Shown here one piece after another: positions 39,159-49,170 of a DNA stretch of 64,000 bases. The DNA lies in assembly GCA_019244165.1 (NCBI GenBank), contig JAFATA010000020.1, positions 62,001 through 126,000 of the forward strand, read 5' to 3'. Numbering within the stretch: the stretch's first letter is position 1; each line of letters starts with the position of its first letter. The translations under genes and the position numbers were made by a program. This DNA is from Pseudonocardiales bacterium (GTDB taxonomy: Bacteria; Actinomycetota; Actinomycetes; Mycobacteriales; Pseudonocardiaceae). The notes under the pieces were generated by a model. The model made no database searches and was not told the origin of the DNA. It saw nothing but the letters and a program-made list of their open reading frames with translations.

Positions 39159-40010
39159 ATGTGCGTTCCTGTCGAAAGCTCAGCCAGTGGGCTGACCTCA
39201 TACCTGGAGCCGAGCACTGCCGAGGACTACCATTCGTGGGACAATGCCGCGAGCTGGATGTTGGGTTACCCGTTTGTGCCCAGGGCACTTGGTCTGGCTC
39301 CACGACAGGGCAGCCGAGTGCTCGATCTCGGCTGCGGGACAGGAATGTTCAGCTGCTGGGTCGCACGACGGTACGGGGCGCAGGTAATCGGTGTTGACTC
39401 GTCACCGCACATGCTGGCGCTAGCCGCCAAACACCATGCGGACCCATCGGTCAGCTACCACTCCAGCGTCGATGGCCGGGTACCGTTTCTGCGCGACGGT
39501 TCTGTCGATGCGGCAATGGCCTGCTTCGTGTTCAACTGCATCGAGGATCCCGAGCGTCTTCAGGTGTTGGTGACAGAGGTCGGGCGCGTGCTACGGTCGG
39601 GTGGCCGGTTCACCATCTTGGGTCCGCATCCAGATCATGCGGACGGGCTGCTGTTCGAGGGCTTCCGGCGCGGCACGCCAGGCGCCCGCTACCGAGCCGG
39701 GCAGCCCATACCGGTCCAGGTACGCCGAAACGACGGGTCCTGGGTGCGGATCGTGGACACCTACTGGCCTGCGGCGACCTACCATGAACTCCTCATCGGG
39801 GCCGGCTTCCGAGACGTGCATGAATACGCCCCGACGGTGGAAGACGCGATCGGGGTGGCCAGGCCGGACCTGGTGACCGCGCGGCCGTGGACCCAAGAAC
39901 GCCGGACACCTCCGTTCCTCCTGGTGACGGCCTGCCGCTTTATGGGCGCATCGGGTGTGTCAAGGTCTCCGGGAAATGATGACCAACTGGATCTCAGCCG
40001 GGGTCAGTAA
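39159..40010 (+). CDS. class I SAM-dependent methyltransferase
   Basis: RVLDLGCGTGMFSCWVARRYGAQVIGVDSSPHML. Confidence 0.9.
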   Translation: MCVPVESSASGLTSYLEPSTAEDYHSWDNAASWMLGYPFVPRALGLAPRQGSRVLDLGCGTGMFSCWVARRYGAQVIGVDSSPHMLALAAKHHADPSVSYHSSVDGRVPFLRDGSVDAAMACFVFNCIEDPERLQVLVTEVGRVLRSGGRFTILGPHPDHADGLLFEGFRRGTPGARYRAGQPIPVQVRRNDGSWVRIVDTYWPAATYHELLIGAGFRDVHEYAPTVEDAIGVARPDLVTARPWTQERRTPPFLLVTACRFMGASGVSRSPGNDDQLDLSRGQ

Positions 40011-40906
40011 TACCAGGGGAAAGGCGACCAGTTGGGGGCTCGCTTTTCCAGGAAGGCGTCACGGCCCTCCACGGCCTCGTCGGTCATGTAGGCCAGCCGG
40101 GTTGACTCACCGGCGAAGAGTTGCTGACCGATCAGCCCGTCGTCGATCAGGTTGAACGCGTATTTGAGCATCCGCTGGGCGGTGGGGGACTTGGCGTTGA
40201 CTTCGCGGGCCCACTCTAGCGCGGTGGTTTCCAGTTCTGTGTGCGCCACCACCGCGTTGACCATGCCCATCCGGTAGGCCTCGGCCGCGCTGTACTCCCG
40301 CCCCAGAAAGAAGATTTCCCGGGCGCGCTTCTGTCCGACCTGGCGGGCGAGGTAGGCCGAGCCGAACCCGCCGTCGAAGGAACCCACGTCGGCGTCGGTC
40401 TGCTTGAACCGGGCGTGCTCGGCCGAGGCCAGGGTCAGGTCGCAGACCACGTGCAGGGAGTGCCCGCCGCCGGCCGCCCAACCCGGCACCACCGCGATCA
40501 CCACCTTGGGCATGAACCTGATCAGCCGCTGGCACTCCAGGATGTGCAACCGCCCGGTGCGCGCCGGGTCCACGGTGTCCGCCGTCTCGCCGCTGGCGTA
40601 CTGGTAGCCCGACCGTCCCCGGATCCGCTGGTCCCCACCCGAGCAGAAGGCCCACCCGCCATCCCGCGGCGAGGGCCCGTTCCCGGTCAGCAGCACGCAC
40701 CCCACGTCCGGGGTCATCCGGGCGTGGTCCAGGGCCTGGTACAGCTCGTCCACCGTCGCCGGGCGGAAGGCGTTGCGGACTTCCGGCCGGTTGAAGGCGA
40801 TCCGGACGGTGCCGTGCGCCACCGCCCGGTGATAGGTGATGTCGGCGAGGTCGAAGCCCTCGATGGCCCGCCACACGGCGGGATCAAACAGCTCAGAGAC
40901 GGTCAC
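40004..40906 (-). CDS. menB: 1,4-dihydroxy-2-naphthoyl-CoA synthase
   Basis: RIAFNRPEVRNAFRPATVDEL; FCSGGDQRIRGRSGYQ; PGWAAGGGHSLHVVCDL; ends PNWSPFPWYY. Confidence 0.96.
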   Translation of the reverse strand: MTVSELFDPAVWRAIEGFDLADITYHRAVAHGTVRIAFNRPEVRNAFRPATVDELYQALDHARMTPDVGCVLLTGNGPSPRDGGWAFCSGGDQRIRGRSGYQYASGETADTVDPARTGRLHILECQRLIRFMPKVVIAVVPGWAAGGGHSLHVVCDLTLASAEHARFKQTDADVGSFDGGFGSAYLARQVGQKRAREIFFLGREYSAAEAYRMGMVNAVVAHTELETTALEWAREVNAKSPTAQRMLKYAFNLIDDGLIGQQLFAGESTRLAYMTDEAVEGRDAFLEKRAPNWSPFPWYY

Positions 40907-40943
40907 GGCCGCAGGATACGGACTTCCGGCATGCTGAGCACTC

Positions 40944-42677
40944 GTGAACCCGTCCACTGCACTGGCCACGGTGCTGATCGACGAACTGGTGCGCTGCGGG
41001 GTGCGCCATGCCGTGCTCTGCCCGGGCTCGCGCAACGCGCCGCTGTCCTTTGCACTGCACGCCGCCGAGCAGACCGGCCGGCTGGTCCTGCACGTCCGGA
41101 TCGACGAGCGCTCCGCGGCGTTTCTGGCGCTGGGCCTGGCGCTGCGTTCGGGCCTGCCGGTGCCGGTGGTGTGCACCTCAGGCACGGCGGCGGCGAACCT
41201 GCACCCGGCGGTGCTGGAGGCGCACCACGCCGGGGTCCCGCTGCTGGCGCTCACCGCCGACCGGCCGCTCGAGCTAGTCGGCACCGGGGCCAACCAGACC
41301 GTGTGCCAAACCGGGCTCTTCGGCGCTGCGGTGCGCGCGGCACCGTCTCTGGCGGTGTCCTCGGACGGCGACCATCAGGAGCATGGGGAGCAGCAGGCGC
41401 ACTGGCGCTCTACCGTGGATCGCGCGGTCGCGGCCGCCCGCGGCGCGCTGGGCGGCGGGCCGGGCCCGGTGCATCTCAACGTGCCGTTGCGCGAGCCGCT
41501 GGTGCCTGACGCCGTCCTGAACAGTGCCCTGAGCAGGGCCCTGAAGAGGACACTGGCGGGGCGGCCGGGTGGGCGGCCCTGGACGGCGGTGCCCGTCGCG
41601 GCACCGGTGCAGGCCGAGGTGGAGCTGGACCTGGGGCGGCGCACCCTGGTGGTCGCCGGGCACGGCGCGCCACCGGCCCCACCGGGGTTGCCGCTGGTCG
41701 CCGAACCCACCGCGCCCGACTGGCCGGACGGGCTGGCGGCCGGGCCATGGTTGCTCGGCTCTCCCGTGCTCGAACACCTGCGACCCGACCAGGTGCTGGT
41801 GCTGGGCCGCCCCACCCTCCATCGGCCGGTGCAGCGGCTGCTCGCCGACCCCACGGTGGCCCTCACCGTCCTCACCGACCGCCCCGAGTGGACCGACGTG
41901 GCGGGCACCGCCGTCGCGGTGGGTACCGCGCTGCGCTGCGTCGGTTCCCCTGATCCGGACTGGCTGCCCCACTGGCAGCAGCTCGACGCGCGGGCCGAGG
42001 CCGCCGTGCGCGCTACCGTGCAGGGTCATCCCCGCGCCACCGGCCTGGAGGTGGCGCGCCAGCTGGTCGCCGCGCTGCCAGCTGGCGCGCTGCTGGTACT
42101 CGGCTCGTCCAATCCGATCCGGGATGTCTCGCTGGCCGCTCGGCCGCGGCGTGACCTGAGCGTGCTGGCCAACCGGGGCGTCGCCGGCATCGATGGCACG
42201 ATCGCCACCGCAACCGGGGCGGCGTTGGCGCACAGCGGGCCGGGCTATGCCTTCCTCGGCGACCTGACGTTCCTGCACGACACGAACGGGCTGCTGGCCG
42301 GCCCGGAGGAGGTCCGCCCAGACCTGACCGTGGTGGTCGCCAATGACGACGGCGGCGGCATCTTCGGGCTCCTGGAGCAGGGCGCACCGGAGTACGCCGG
42401 TGTCTTCGAACGGGTCTTCGGCACCCCGCACGGCACTGATCTGGCTGCCCTGTGCGCGGCGCACCACGTGCCGCACGTTCGGGTGCCGGCGCAAGAGCTG
42501 GCCGACGTCCTGGACCCTGCCAGGGGGCTGCGCGTCGTAGAGGTGCGCACCGAGCGGGCCGGGCTGCGCGCGCTGCACAATCAGATCCGCGCCGCCGTGG
42601 CGGCGGCGGTCAGCCTGCCAACCGGCACAGAGCTTAAGATCAGTCCCGGGAGGTGGCCATCCGACAGCGAGTACTGA
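40944..42677 (+). CDS. menD: 2-succinyl-5-enolpyruvyl-6-hydroxy-3-cyclohexene-1-carboxylate synthase
   Basis: HAVLCPGSRNAPLSFAL; TSGTAAANLHPAVLEA; NRGVAGIDGTIATATG; NDDGGGIFGLLEQG. Confidence 0.96.
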   Translation: MNPSTALATVLIDELVRCGVRHAVLCPGSRNAPLSFALHAAEQTGRLVLHVRIDERSAAFLALGLALRSGLPVPVVCTSGTAAANLHPAVLEAHHAGVPLLALTADRPLELVGTGANQTVCQTGLFGAAVRAAPSLAVSSDGDHQEHGEQQAHWRSTVDRAVAAARGALGGGPGPVHLNVPLREPLVPDAVLNSALSRALKRTLAGRPGGRPWTAVPVAAPVQAEVELDLGRRTLVVAGHGAPPAPPGLPLVAEPTAPDWPDGLAAGPWLLGSPVLEHLRPDQVLVLGRPTLHRPVQRLLADPTVALTVLTDRPEWTDVAGTAVAVGTALRCVGSPDPDWLPHWQQLDARAEAAVRATVQGHPRATGLEVARQLVAALPAGALLVLGSSNPIRDVSLAARPRRDLSVLANRGVAGIDGTIATATGAALAHSGPGYAFLGDLTFLHDTNGLLAGPEEVRPDLTVVVANDDGGGIFGLLEQGAPEYAGVFERVFGTPHGTDLAALCAAHHVPHVRVPAQELADVLDPARGLRVVEVRTERAGLRALHNQIRAAVAAAVSLPTGTELKISPGRWPSDSEY

Positions 42678-44149
42678 TCAGCCTAGCGCTGGCACTGGCG
42701 TTGCTGGTGCTGGCGGCGTTCGTTATCCCCTGGCGCAGCTCACGATCCGCCCCCGCGCCAGCACCACTCCCGTCACCGCCACTCGCGCCACCGCCTGCCG
42801 CGGCCCCGCCGCATATCGGCGCCGACGGTATCGGGGATCCCTATTATCCCCATGCGGGTGACGGCGGCTACCACGTCACCGGATACGACATCCACGTGCA
42901 TTACGACCCCTCCACCGACCGGCTCGAGGGGCACACCACCGTCACCGCCCAGGCCACCGAGAGCCTGTCCCGGTTCGATCTCGACCTGAGGTTGCCCGCC
43001 TCGGCGGTCACGGTGAATGACCGACCGGCCTGGATCCATCAGAGCGAGGGCAAGTTGCAGGTCACCCCGGCGGTGCCCGTGCTGGCCGGCGCACCGATGA
43101 CGGTGCGGGTGGACTACGCCGGGGTGCCTTCGAGCGTGCCGGACGGACCCGGCGTGCCCTCGCCGTGGGTGCGCACGCCCGAGGGCGCGGTCGCGGTGGG
43201 TGAGCCTGAGATCGCCGCCTGGTGGTACCCCTCCAACGACCACCCTTCGGACAAGGCGACCTTTACGATCACCACGATCGTGCCCGCCGGTCTACAGGTG
43301 ATCTCCAACGGGGACCTGCTCGGTGGTCCTGAGCCAGCCGGGCCGGGCTGGCAGCGGTGGCGCTGGCAGGAGAGCCAGCCAATGGCCACCTACCTGGCGT
43401 TCATCGCGATTGGCCACTACGACATCGTCCGCCGGGACACCCGCTTCGGCCTGTACCTGGCGGCCTACGATCGGGAGCTCGACCCGCAGATCGCGGGCGC
43501 GGCGCGGGACTCGGTGGAGCGGACACCGGAGATCATCGAGTTTCTTTCCGGGATCTTCGGTCCTTACCCGTTCCACCAGCTTGGCGGCGTGGTCCCGGAT
43601 GCCCCCACCCTGCACTTCGCGCTGGAGAACCAGACTCGCCCGGTCTACGGGCCGGTGTTCTTCGCCTCGGGCCAGGACGTCTCGGTGGTGGTGCATGAGC
43701 TGGCCCACCAGTGGTTCGGGGACAGCGTCTCCGTGCGTCACTGGAGTGACATCTGGCTCAACGAAGGCTTTGCCACCTACGCCCAATGGCTGTACACGGA
43801 ACACACCGGCGGCCCCAGCGCAGCGCAGACCGCAGCGGAGGACTACGCCCGCTATCCCGCGGGCGACGACTTCTGGCGGATCCCACCGGGGGCTCCCGGC
43901 GACGGGGTTAAGGCGTTCAACGACGCGGTCTACCTGCGCGGCGCCATGGCACTCCAGGCGCTTCGCACGGCGGTAGGGGACCAAGACTTCTTCACCGCGC
44001 TGCGCGCCTGGGCCACCGAACGAGCCGATCGCAACGGTTCGGTGCGCGGTTTCCTGGCCGTCCTCCAGCATGTCTCCGGCAAGGACGTTGCTGACGTCGC
44101 GCGCAGCTGGCTGTTCACCCCCGCCCGCCCGTCCGCGCCGCCCGGGTGA
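42653..44149 (+). CDS. M1 family metallopeptidase, exported
   Basis: N-terminal TM; VVHELAHQWFGD...WLNEGFATYAQWL zinc motif. Confidence 0.95.
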   Translation: MAIRQRVLISLALALALLVLAAFVIPWRSSRSAPAPAPLPSPPLAPPPAAAPPHIGADGIGDPYYPHAGDGGYHVTGYDIHVHYDPSTDRLEGHTTVTAQATESLSRFDLDLRLPASAVTVNDRPAWIHQSEGKLQVTPAVPVLAGAPMTVRVDYAGVPSSVPDGPGVPSPWVRTPEGAVAVGEPEIAAWWYPSNDHPSDKATFTITTIVPAGLQVISNGDLLGGPEPAGPGWQRWRWQESQPMATYLAFIAIGHYDIVRRDTRFGLYLAAYDRELDPQIAGAARDSVERTPEIIEFLSGIFGPYPFHQLGGVVPDAPTLHFALENQTRPVYGPVFFASGQDVSVVVHELAHQWFGDSVSVRHWSDIWLNEGFATYAQWLYTEHTGGPSAAQTAAEDYARYPAGDDFWRIPPGAPGDGVKAFNDAVYLRGAMALQALRTAVGDQDFFTALRAWATERADRNGSVRGFLAVLQHVSGKDVADVARSWLFTPARPSAPPG

Positions 44150-44167
44150 GGAACCTGTGGGGCCTCC

Positions 44168-45403
44168 TCACGACCCCTCTAGGGCGTCGCGGATCGGCAC
44201 CAGCTTCGCGGCCGCCTCCGCGACCTCGGAGTCGGGGTCGGAGCCGGCGACGATCCCGCAACCGGCGAACAACCGGGCGAAGCGCCCCACGAGCTGGGCG
44301 CAGCGCAACGCGATGCCCAGCTCGCCGTCCCCCGCGGCGTCCACCCACCCGACCGGTCCGGCGTAGCGTCCGCGGTCCATCGCCTCCAGCTCACCGATCG
44401 CGGTGACCGCGTCCGGAGTGGGAGTGCCGCCCACCGCGGCGGTGGGGTGCACGGCATCAGCCAGGGTGAGCACCGGCGGCCCCGCGGGACGCAGCACCCC
44501 CCGCACCTCGGTGGCCAGGTGCAGCACGTTGCGCAACTGCAGCACGCTGGGCGAGCTGGGGACCACCAGCTCGGTGCAGAACGGCTGCAGCGCCTGGGCC
44601 AGCGAGTCCACCGCATAGCGGTGCTCGTCGCGGTCCTTCGCTGAGTCGAGGAGCTCGGCAGCCAGCGCCGTGGCGTGGGCGCCGTCATGCGGCAGGGTGG
44701 TTCCGGCCAGCACCCGGGAGAGCACCTCGGTGCCCCGTCGGCGCAGCAGCAACTCCGGCGTCGCGCCCACCAGCTGGTCCACCGCGAACGTCCAGCAGGA
44801 CGGGTACCGGGCGGCCAGCCCGTGCAGCAGGAACCGGGGATCCAGCGGCTCGTCGGCGACCGCGAGCAGGTCGTGGGCGAGGACCACCTTCGCGGGTACC
44901 GACCCGGTGCGCATCCGCGACACTGCGCGGGCCACCGCGTCGCGCCACGCGGTCACCGGCAGCTCACCGTCGAAGTAACGCAGACCTTGCGGGCGGCTCA
45001 CCGGCACCACCGGCCTCGTGGCGCCGCCGGTCTCGAACTCGGTGACCCAGGTCTGATCGTCCCGTCGACCCACCACCACCCGCGGTACCACCAGTACCGA
45101 GTCGCCCGGGGAGTCGTCGAAGGCGAGGCTGGCGAAGGCAATCGGGCCGCTGCCTGGCAGTCCGACCTCATCCCGGGTGTCCAGCCGCGCGCAGAAGGAT
45201 TCCCACCACTCCTGTGCACGAGCAAAGCGGTGCGGCCCTTCAGTACACACCCGGGCCACCTCACCCCAGGCCACCAGTCCTTCCCCGCCCCGGACCCAGG
45301 AGAGCACCCCGACCGGGGACGGCAACATGTCGAGCAGCTCGGTACCGCCCTGCACCAGACGCGAACGGACAACCAGCCGGTCGGTCAGCGGGGCGGTGGT
45401 CAC
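44168..45403 (-). CDS. menF: isochorismate synthase
   Basis: KVVLAHDLLAV; TPELLLRRRG; HPTAAVGGTPTPDAVTAIGELEAMDRGRYAGPVGWVDAAGDGELGIALRCA. Confidence 0.92.
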   Translation of the reverse strand: MTTAPLTDRLVVRSRLVQGGTELLDMLPSPVGVLSWVRGGEGLVAWGEVARVCTEGPHRFARAQEWWESFCARLDTRDEVGLPGSGPIAFASLAFDDSPGDSVLVVPRVVVGRRDDQTWVTEFETGGATRPVVPVSRPQGLRYFDGELPVTAWRDAVARAVSRMRTGSVPAKVVLAHDLLAVADEPLDPRFLLHGLAARYPSCWTFAVDQLVGATPELLLRRRGTEVLSRVLAGTTLPHDGAHATALAAELLDSAKDRDEHRYAVDSLAQALQPFCTELVVPSSPSVLQLRNVLHLATEVRGVLRPAGPPVLTLADAVHPTAAVGGTPTPDAVTAIGELEAMDRGRYAGPVGWVDAAGDGELGIALRCAQLVGRFARLFAGCGIVAGSDPDSEVAEAAAKLVPIRDALEGS

Positions 45404-45507
45404 GGCGCCAGGGTATTAGGGAGGGTCCTAGGGACTGCGGGACACCGGGGCGCTGGGGACGCCGCGCGCGTCGACCCACCGTCGCGCCTGCCCGCTACGC
45501 TGCCCGG

Positions 45508-46020
45508 ATGAGCGCTGTGGTTACCCGGTCTCCGGTGGGACCACCGGGTGAGATCCGCAGCCGGGGGCGCTGGCCGATGTGGTGGGTGCTGCCTGCGGCG
45601 GCGGTCCTGCTGACCGGGCTCATCACGCTGGCGCTAGCTGGGTCGGCGCTCGACGATGTCAAGATCGACGCCCATACCGGCCACGCCACCGCTCAGGTGC
45701 TTGTGGTAACGACGATGCGAACATTGGTGCAATTCGCCGGATCCGACGGCAAGGTATACCGTCCGGACGAGGGGCTAGCTTACCCTGCGGGATTGCGGGT
45801 GGGGCAGCTGGTGCGAGTGGAGTACGACAGCGCTCATCCCGAGCGAGTGCGGGTCGCCGGGCGGACCTGGAGGCAAGGGGTGCGGCCGGCATCACTCACC
45901 CTGATCGCGCTGTGGGCGCTAATGGTTCCGGCTACCTGGTGGTTGCGCCGCCGCCAAAGCCATCCAGTTGGTAGCCCTTCAAGGACCGCCAACCCAGTCG
46001 TTGACTGCTCTCAACAATAG
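45508..46020 (+). CDS. DUF3592-like membrane protein
   Basis: Two TMs flanking VQFAGSDGKVYRPDEG...GQLVRVEYDSAHPERVRVAGR. Confidence 0.75.
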   Translation: MSAVVTRSPVGPPGEIRSRGRWPMWWVLPAAAVLLTGLITLALAGSALDDVKIDAHTGHATAQVLVVTTMRTLVQFAGSDGKVYRPDEGLAYPAGLRVGQLVRVEYDSAHPERVRVAGRTWRQGVRPASLTLIALWALMVPATWWLRRRQSHPVGSPSRTANPVVDCSQQ

Positions 46021-46183
46021 CCAACCCGGCGTGGCGCGTAGGTGCGGTGGCTGACCGGCCCCGGCGTGTATGCGCCGTCATCGATCGGCGGCTGAGGGCA
46101 GGTCTGCCGGGTTGGGAGCGGTTAACGGCACCGGCACAAGGCGTTGGCGGTACTTGAAGGGCCACTAACCGTAGGGTGATCCT

Positions 46184-46882
46184 GTGTCGAGAGCTGGTTT
46201 GGACAAGGACCCCCGCGATGTCGCGACGATGTTCGACGGGGTGGCCCGCCGCTATGACCTGACCAACACGGTGATCTCGATGGGTCAGGACCGGTGGTGG
46301 CGACGGTGCACCCAGGCCGCCGTGGCCGCCAGGGCGGGGGAACGAGTGCTCGACCTCGCCGCGGGTACCGCGGCCTCCACCGTCGAGTTGACCCAGGCGG
46401 GAGCGTGGTGCGTAGCTGCGGACTTCTCCCTGGGGATGCTGCGTGCCGGCCGGCACCGCTCGGTCCCGCTGGTCGGAGCGGACGCGTTGGCGCTTCCCTT
46501 CGCCGACGGGGTATTCGACGCGGTCACGATCTCCTTCGGGCTGCGCAACGTGGCGGACCCCGATGCCGCGCTGACCGAGCTGGCCCGGGTCACCCGCCCC
46601 GGGGGTAGGCTGGTGGTCTGCGAGTTTTCCCTCCCTACCTGGTCGGTGTTCCGCACCGTCTACCTGGAATACCTGATGCGCGCGCTGCCGACGCTCGCCC
46701 GGTGGGTGAGCAGCAACCCAGACGCCTACGTCTACCTCGCCGAGTCCATCCAGGCCTGGCCCGACCAGCCCGCGCTGGCCGCCCGGGTGGCTGCCGCAGG
46801 CTGGACCGACGTCCAGTGGCGCGACCTCACCGGCGGCATCGTCGCCCTGCACCGCGCCGTCAAGCCCGGATTGCCCCGTTAA
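46184..46882 (+). CDS. menG: demethylmenaquinone methyltransferase
   Basis: [59 protein letters not shown]. Confidence 0.95.
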   Translation: MSRAGLDKDPRDVATMFDGVARRYDLTNTVISMGQDRWWRRCTQAAVAARAGERVLDLAAGTAASTVELTQAGAWCVAADFSLGMLRAGRHRSVPLVGADALALPFADGVFDAVTISFGLRNVADPDAALTELARVTRPGGRLVVCEFSLPTWSVFRTVYLEYLMRALPTLARWVSSNPDAYVYLAESIQAWPDQPALAARVAAAGWTDVQWRDLTGGIVALHRAVKPGLPR

Positions 46883-46943
46883 GCGGTTGTCCCATAGGCC
46901 GTGTCCCATAGATCGCCAGGCCTGATCGTGGGCGCGCTCCGTG

Positions 46944-47004
46944 CGCCGAGTTCGACCACAGAGCTGTTCGACCGCCACCGCGCAGCTCTCACGTCGAACT
47001 CGGC
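46944..47004. repeat. dispersed palindromic element family B, internally deleted copy
   Basis: cgccgagttcgaccacagagctgttcgaccgccaccgcgcagctctca matches 26896..26975, then jumps to cgtcgaactcggc. Confidence 0.88.
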
Positions 47005-47043
47005 AGCAGGAGAGTTGATCATAGACTAGTTGGCGTCGATGAG

Positions 47044-47334
47044 TCATTGGCAGAAGGCGATGAACTGGGCGGCGGGAAGCTGCAAGGCTTGGTGGAGGAG
47101 TTGCTCGTAGCGGTCGTGTCCGCTGGCGGTGAGGATCGCCCGGCTCACGCCCCCTGCGTTCGGGTGGAGCAGGATCACGAACCCGGTGGCGAGCGATCTG
47201 GCGAGTGCACCGGCGATATAGGCCGGTACCCGGTGGCCGTTGGCTAGCCAGCGGTGGTCTGCTTGGGCCACCCCGCCTGCGCTCACTCGGCGCAAGGCAA
47301 CCCACTCATACACCTCAGCGCCGGCTAAGCGCAA
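47044..47334 (-). CDS. hypothetical protein
   Basis: 96-aa ORF with plausible codon usage. Confidence 0.5.
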   Translation of the reverse strand: MRLAGAEVYEWVALRRVSAGGVAQADHRWLANGHRVPAYIAGALARSLATGFVILLHPNAGGVSRAILTASGHDRYEQLLHQALQLPAAQFIAFCQ

Positions 47335-47536
47335 TGCCGCGTCGTTAAGGGATTGGGCGGGCAGTCAAGGATGCCGCGATGTTCGTCTCCGCGTTCGGCG
47401 ACAAGACTGAAGGACATACGTCACCCATGGACTGACTGGTCGAATCACCGCATGGCGTGCTGCACCGGGGTTTCCGCGGGTTTATGGGCGACCTGCGCAG
47501 CGGTGCGCGGCGAGTCGTGCTGACGCGGGAGGCACG

Positions 47537-47998
47537 GTGGGAATCGAGGTCGAGCTCAAGGCCGTCGTGCGCGATATCGAGGCGCTGTATGCTGCGCTGG
47601 ATCAGCGCGCGAGCGCCCAGGTGTCCATTTATGCGGAGCGTTACTTCGACTATTCCGACCACCGGCTGACCGAGCGGGGGTGCGAGCTGCGGGTGCGCAC
47701 TATCGAGGTGGTGGTCAGGGTGCTCACTGCGCTGGACGCCGAGGAGGTCATCGCATTCGGGAAGCACTGCGTGAACTACCGCTTCACGGCGTGGAGCCGG
47801 GAGCTGCTCGCTACGGTGGTCACCGTGCCCGAGCTGGCCGGCCAGACGTTCCTGGAGCTGGAGACCATGGCCGACGCCGAGGAGATGGACACGGACTGGG
47901 AGGTGGTGCACTGCGTGCTGCGCGAGCTGGGCATCAGCGACCACGACCTGACCGCTGCGGCCTACACCGATGCCGTGGCCGCCCAGCGCATGGGATAG
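47537..47998 (+). CDS. CYTH / class IV adenylate cyclase-like protein (shortened)
   Basis: GIEVELKAVV start, CELRVRT, ELLATVVTVPELAGQTFLELETMADAEE. Confidence 0.75.
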   Translation: MGIEVELKAVVRDIEALYAALDQRASAQVSIYAERYFDYSDHRLTERGCELRVRTIEVVVRVLTALDAEEVIAFGKHCVNYRFTAWSRELLATVVTVPELAGQTFLELETMADAEEMDTDWEVVHCVLRELGISDHDLTAAAYTDAVAAQRMG

Positions 47999-48015
47999 CG
48001 TGCGGTGGGACTCCA

Positions 48016-48071
48016 TGAACTCGACGTCACCGACGTAAACAGGCCCCGCAACGTCGGTGACGTCGAGTTCA
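48016..48071. repeat. dispersed palindromic element family A, copy 2
   Basis: 21-bp perfect arms tgaactcgacgtcaccgacgt / acgtcggtgacgtcgagttca. Confidence 0.9.
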
Positions 48072-48237
48072 CGGCTCCGGGCCCCTCCGCGACCAACCAT
48101 TCTGGCCCGACACCTGCCGTGGCCAGCGCAGTGGAAGGGCTGGCGACGGATAATGCTTTGAGCCTCGAGGCGCGGCGTGAGTTGTCCGACATCGGCTACG
48201 CCGTCCGTTTCGCGGATCGGTAGGGAGGGTCACCGTC

Positions 48238-48753
48238 GTGGAGGATCCAGACGAGAATCACGCTGTTGCCGTGGCGAGTTTCGCGTTTGAGCTGGGTGTG
48301 CTCAAGCGGATCCGTCGTGCCGGCTGGTGGCATGCCGGGGTCCGGGACCCGGAGTCGGTCGCGGAGCACAGCTTGCGGGTCGCTCAACTCGCCTCGCTCA
48401 TTGCCACGATCGAGGGCGCCGAGCCAGCCCGGGCGGCACTGCTGGCCATCTGGCATGACTCGCAGGAGACCCGCACCGGTGACCTCCCGCACACTGCCCG
48501 ACCTTACCTTGATCAATGCTCTCAGCAGACCCCTGAAGCACACTGCGCCAAAGACGCTGACAAGCTCGAACGCCTCCTCCAAGCGATCGAGTACCAGCAT
48601 GCCGGCTACACCAGGGTGCAGGGCTGGATCGACTCCACGCGCACCAGCCTGCGTACCGACACCGCACGCCACATCGCTACCACCGCCCTGCACACCTCCC
48701 CCTCACGTGGCGAGGCCGCTGATCAGGCGGTGTTGCCGCTCAGTGGCAACTGA
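48238..48753 (+). CDS. HD domain-containing phosphohydrolase (YfbR-like)
   Basis: RAGWWHAGVRDPESVAEHSLRVAQLA; AIWHDSQETRTGDLPHTARPYL; CAKDADKLERLLQAIEY. Confidence 0.85.
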   Translation: MEDPDENHAVAVASFAFELGVLKRIRRAGWWHAGVRDPESVAEHSLRVAQLASLIATIEGAEPARAALLAIWHDSQETRTGDLPHTARPYLDQCSQQTPEAHCAKDADKLERLLQAIEYQHAGYTRVQGWIDSTRTSLRTDTARHIATTALHTSPSRGEAADQAVLPLSGN

Positions 48754-48774
48754 TCCAGTCCGCCACACTGCGAA

Positions 48775-48998
48775 TCACGTCGTCCTGGCACTGCTGGTTC
48801 TGCGGATTGGCATAGTTTCACCATCAACCTCGATGAGCTGATGCTCGACGGTCAGCGTTGGAGCTCGAATGTCGCCAAGCACGGTGTGCGGCTGGAGGTA
48901 GAAAACCTCGTTCAATAACGGCCAGCCAAGCTTGAACGTCGGCGAGTGGACAAGGAAGCCCTGACCCAACAGCTCGCGCCCTGCTTCATCTGAGAACG
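48775..48998 (-). pseudogene. alpha/beta-hydrolase-like fragment
   Basis: SDEAGRELLGQGFLVHSPTFKLGWPLLNEVFYLQPHTVLGDIRAPTLTVEHQLIEVDGE; lacks a nucleophile region. Confidence 0.45.
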
Positions 48999-49170
48999 TA
49001 CGAATGCGATAGCTGCGCGCCGGTCAAGGCACAGCGACCCGATGCCGACGTCGGCCAACCCGGCCGCAAGGCTTGATCATCTTTTATGTGCCTTAGACGA
49101 CAAATTGTGTCGCCGTACGCACACAAACGATGATCTCAGAGCGGCTTATCCCGCACGTGCCGCTGCAGTG

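Noticed and set aside
40241-41509. 422-aa plus-strand ORF
   Set aside because: Spans menB antisense and an alternative frame of menD; low-complexity composition.
47345-48100. 251-aa minus-strand ORF
   Set aside because: Antisense to the CYTH gene and includes the palindromic element; no recognisable domain.
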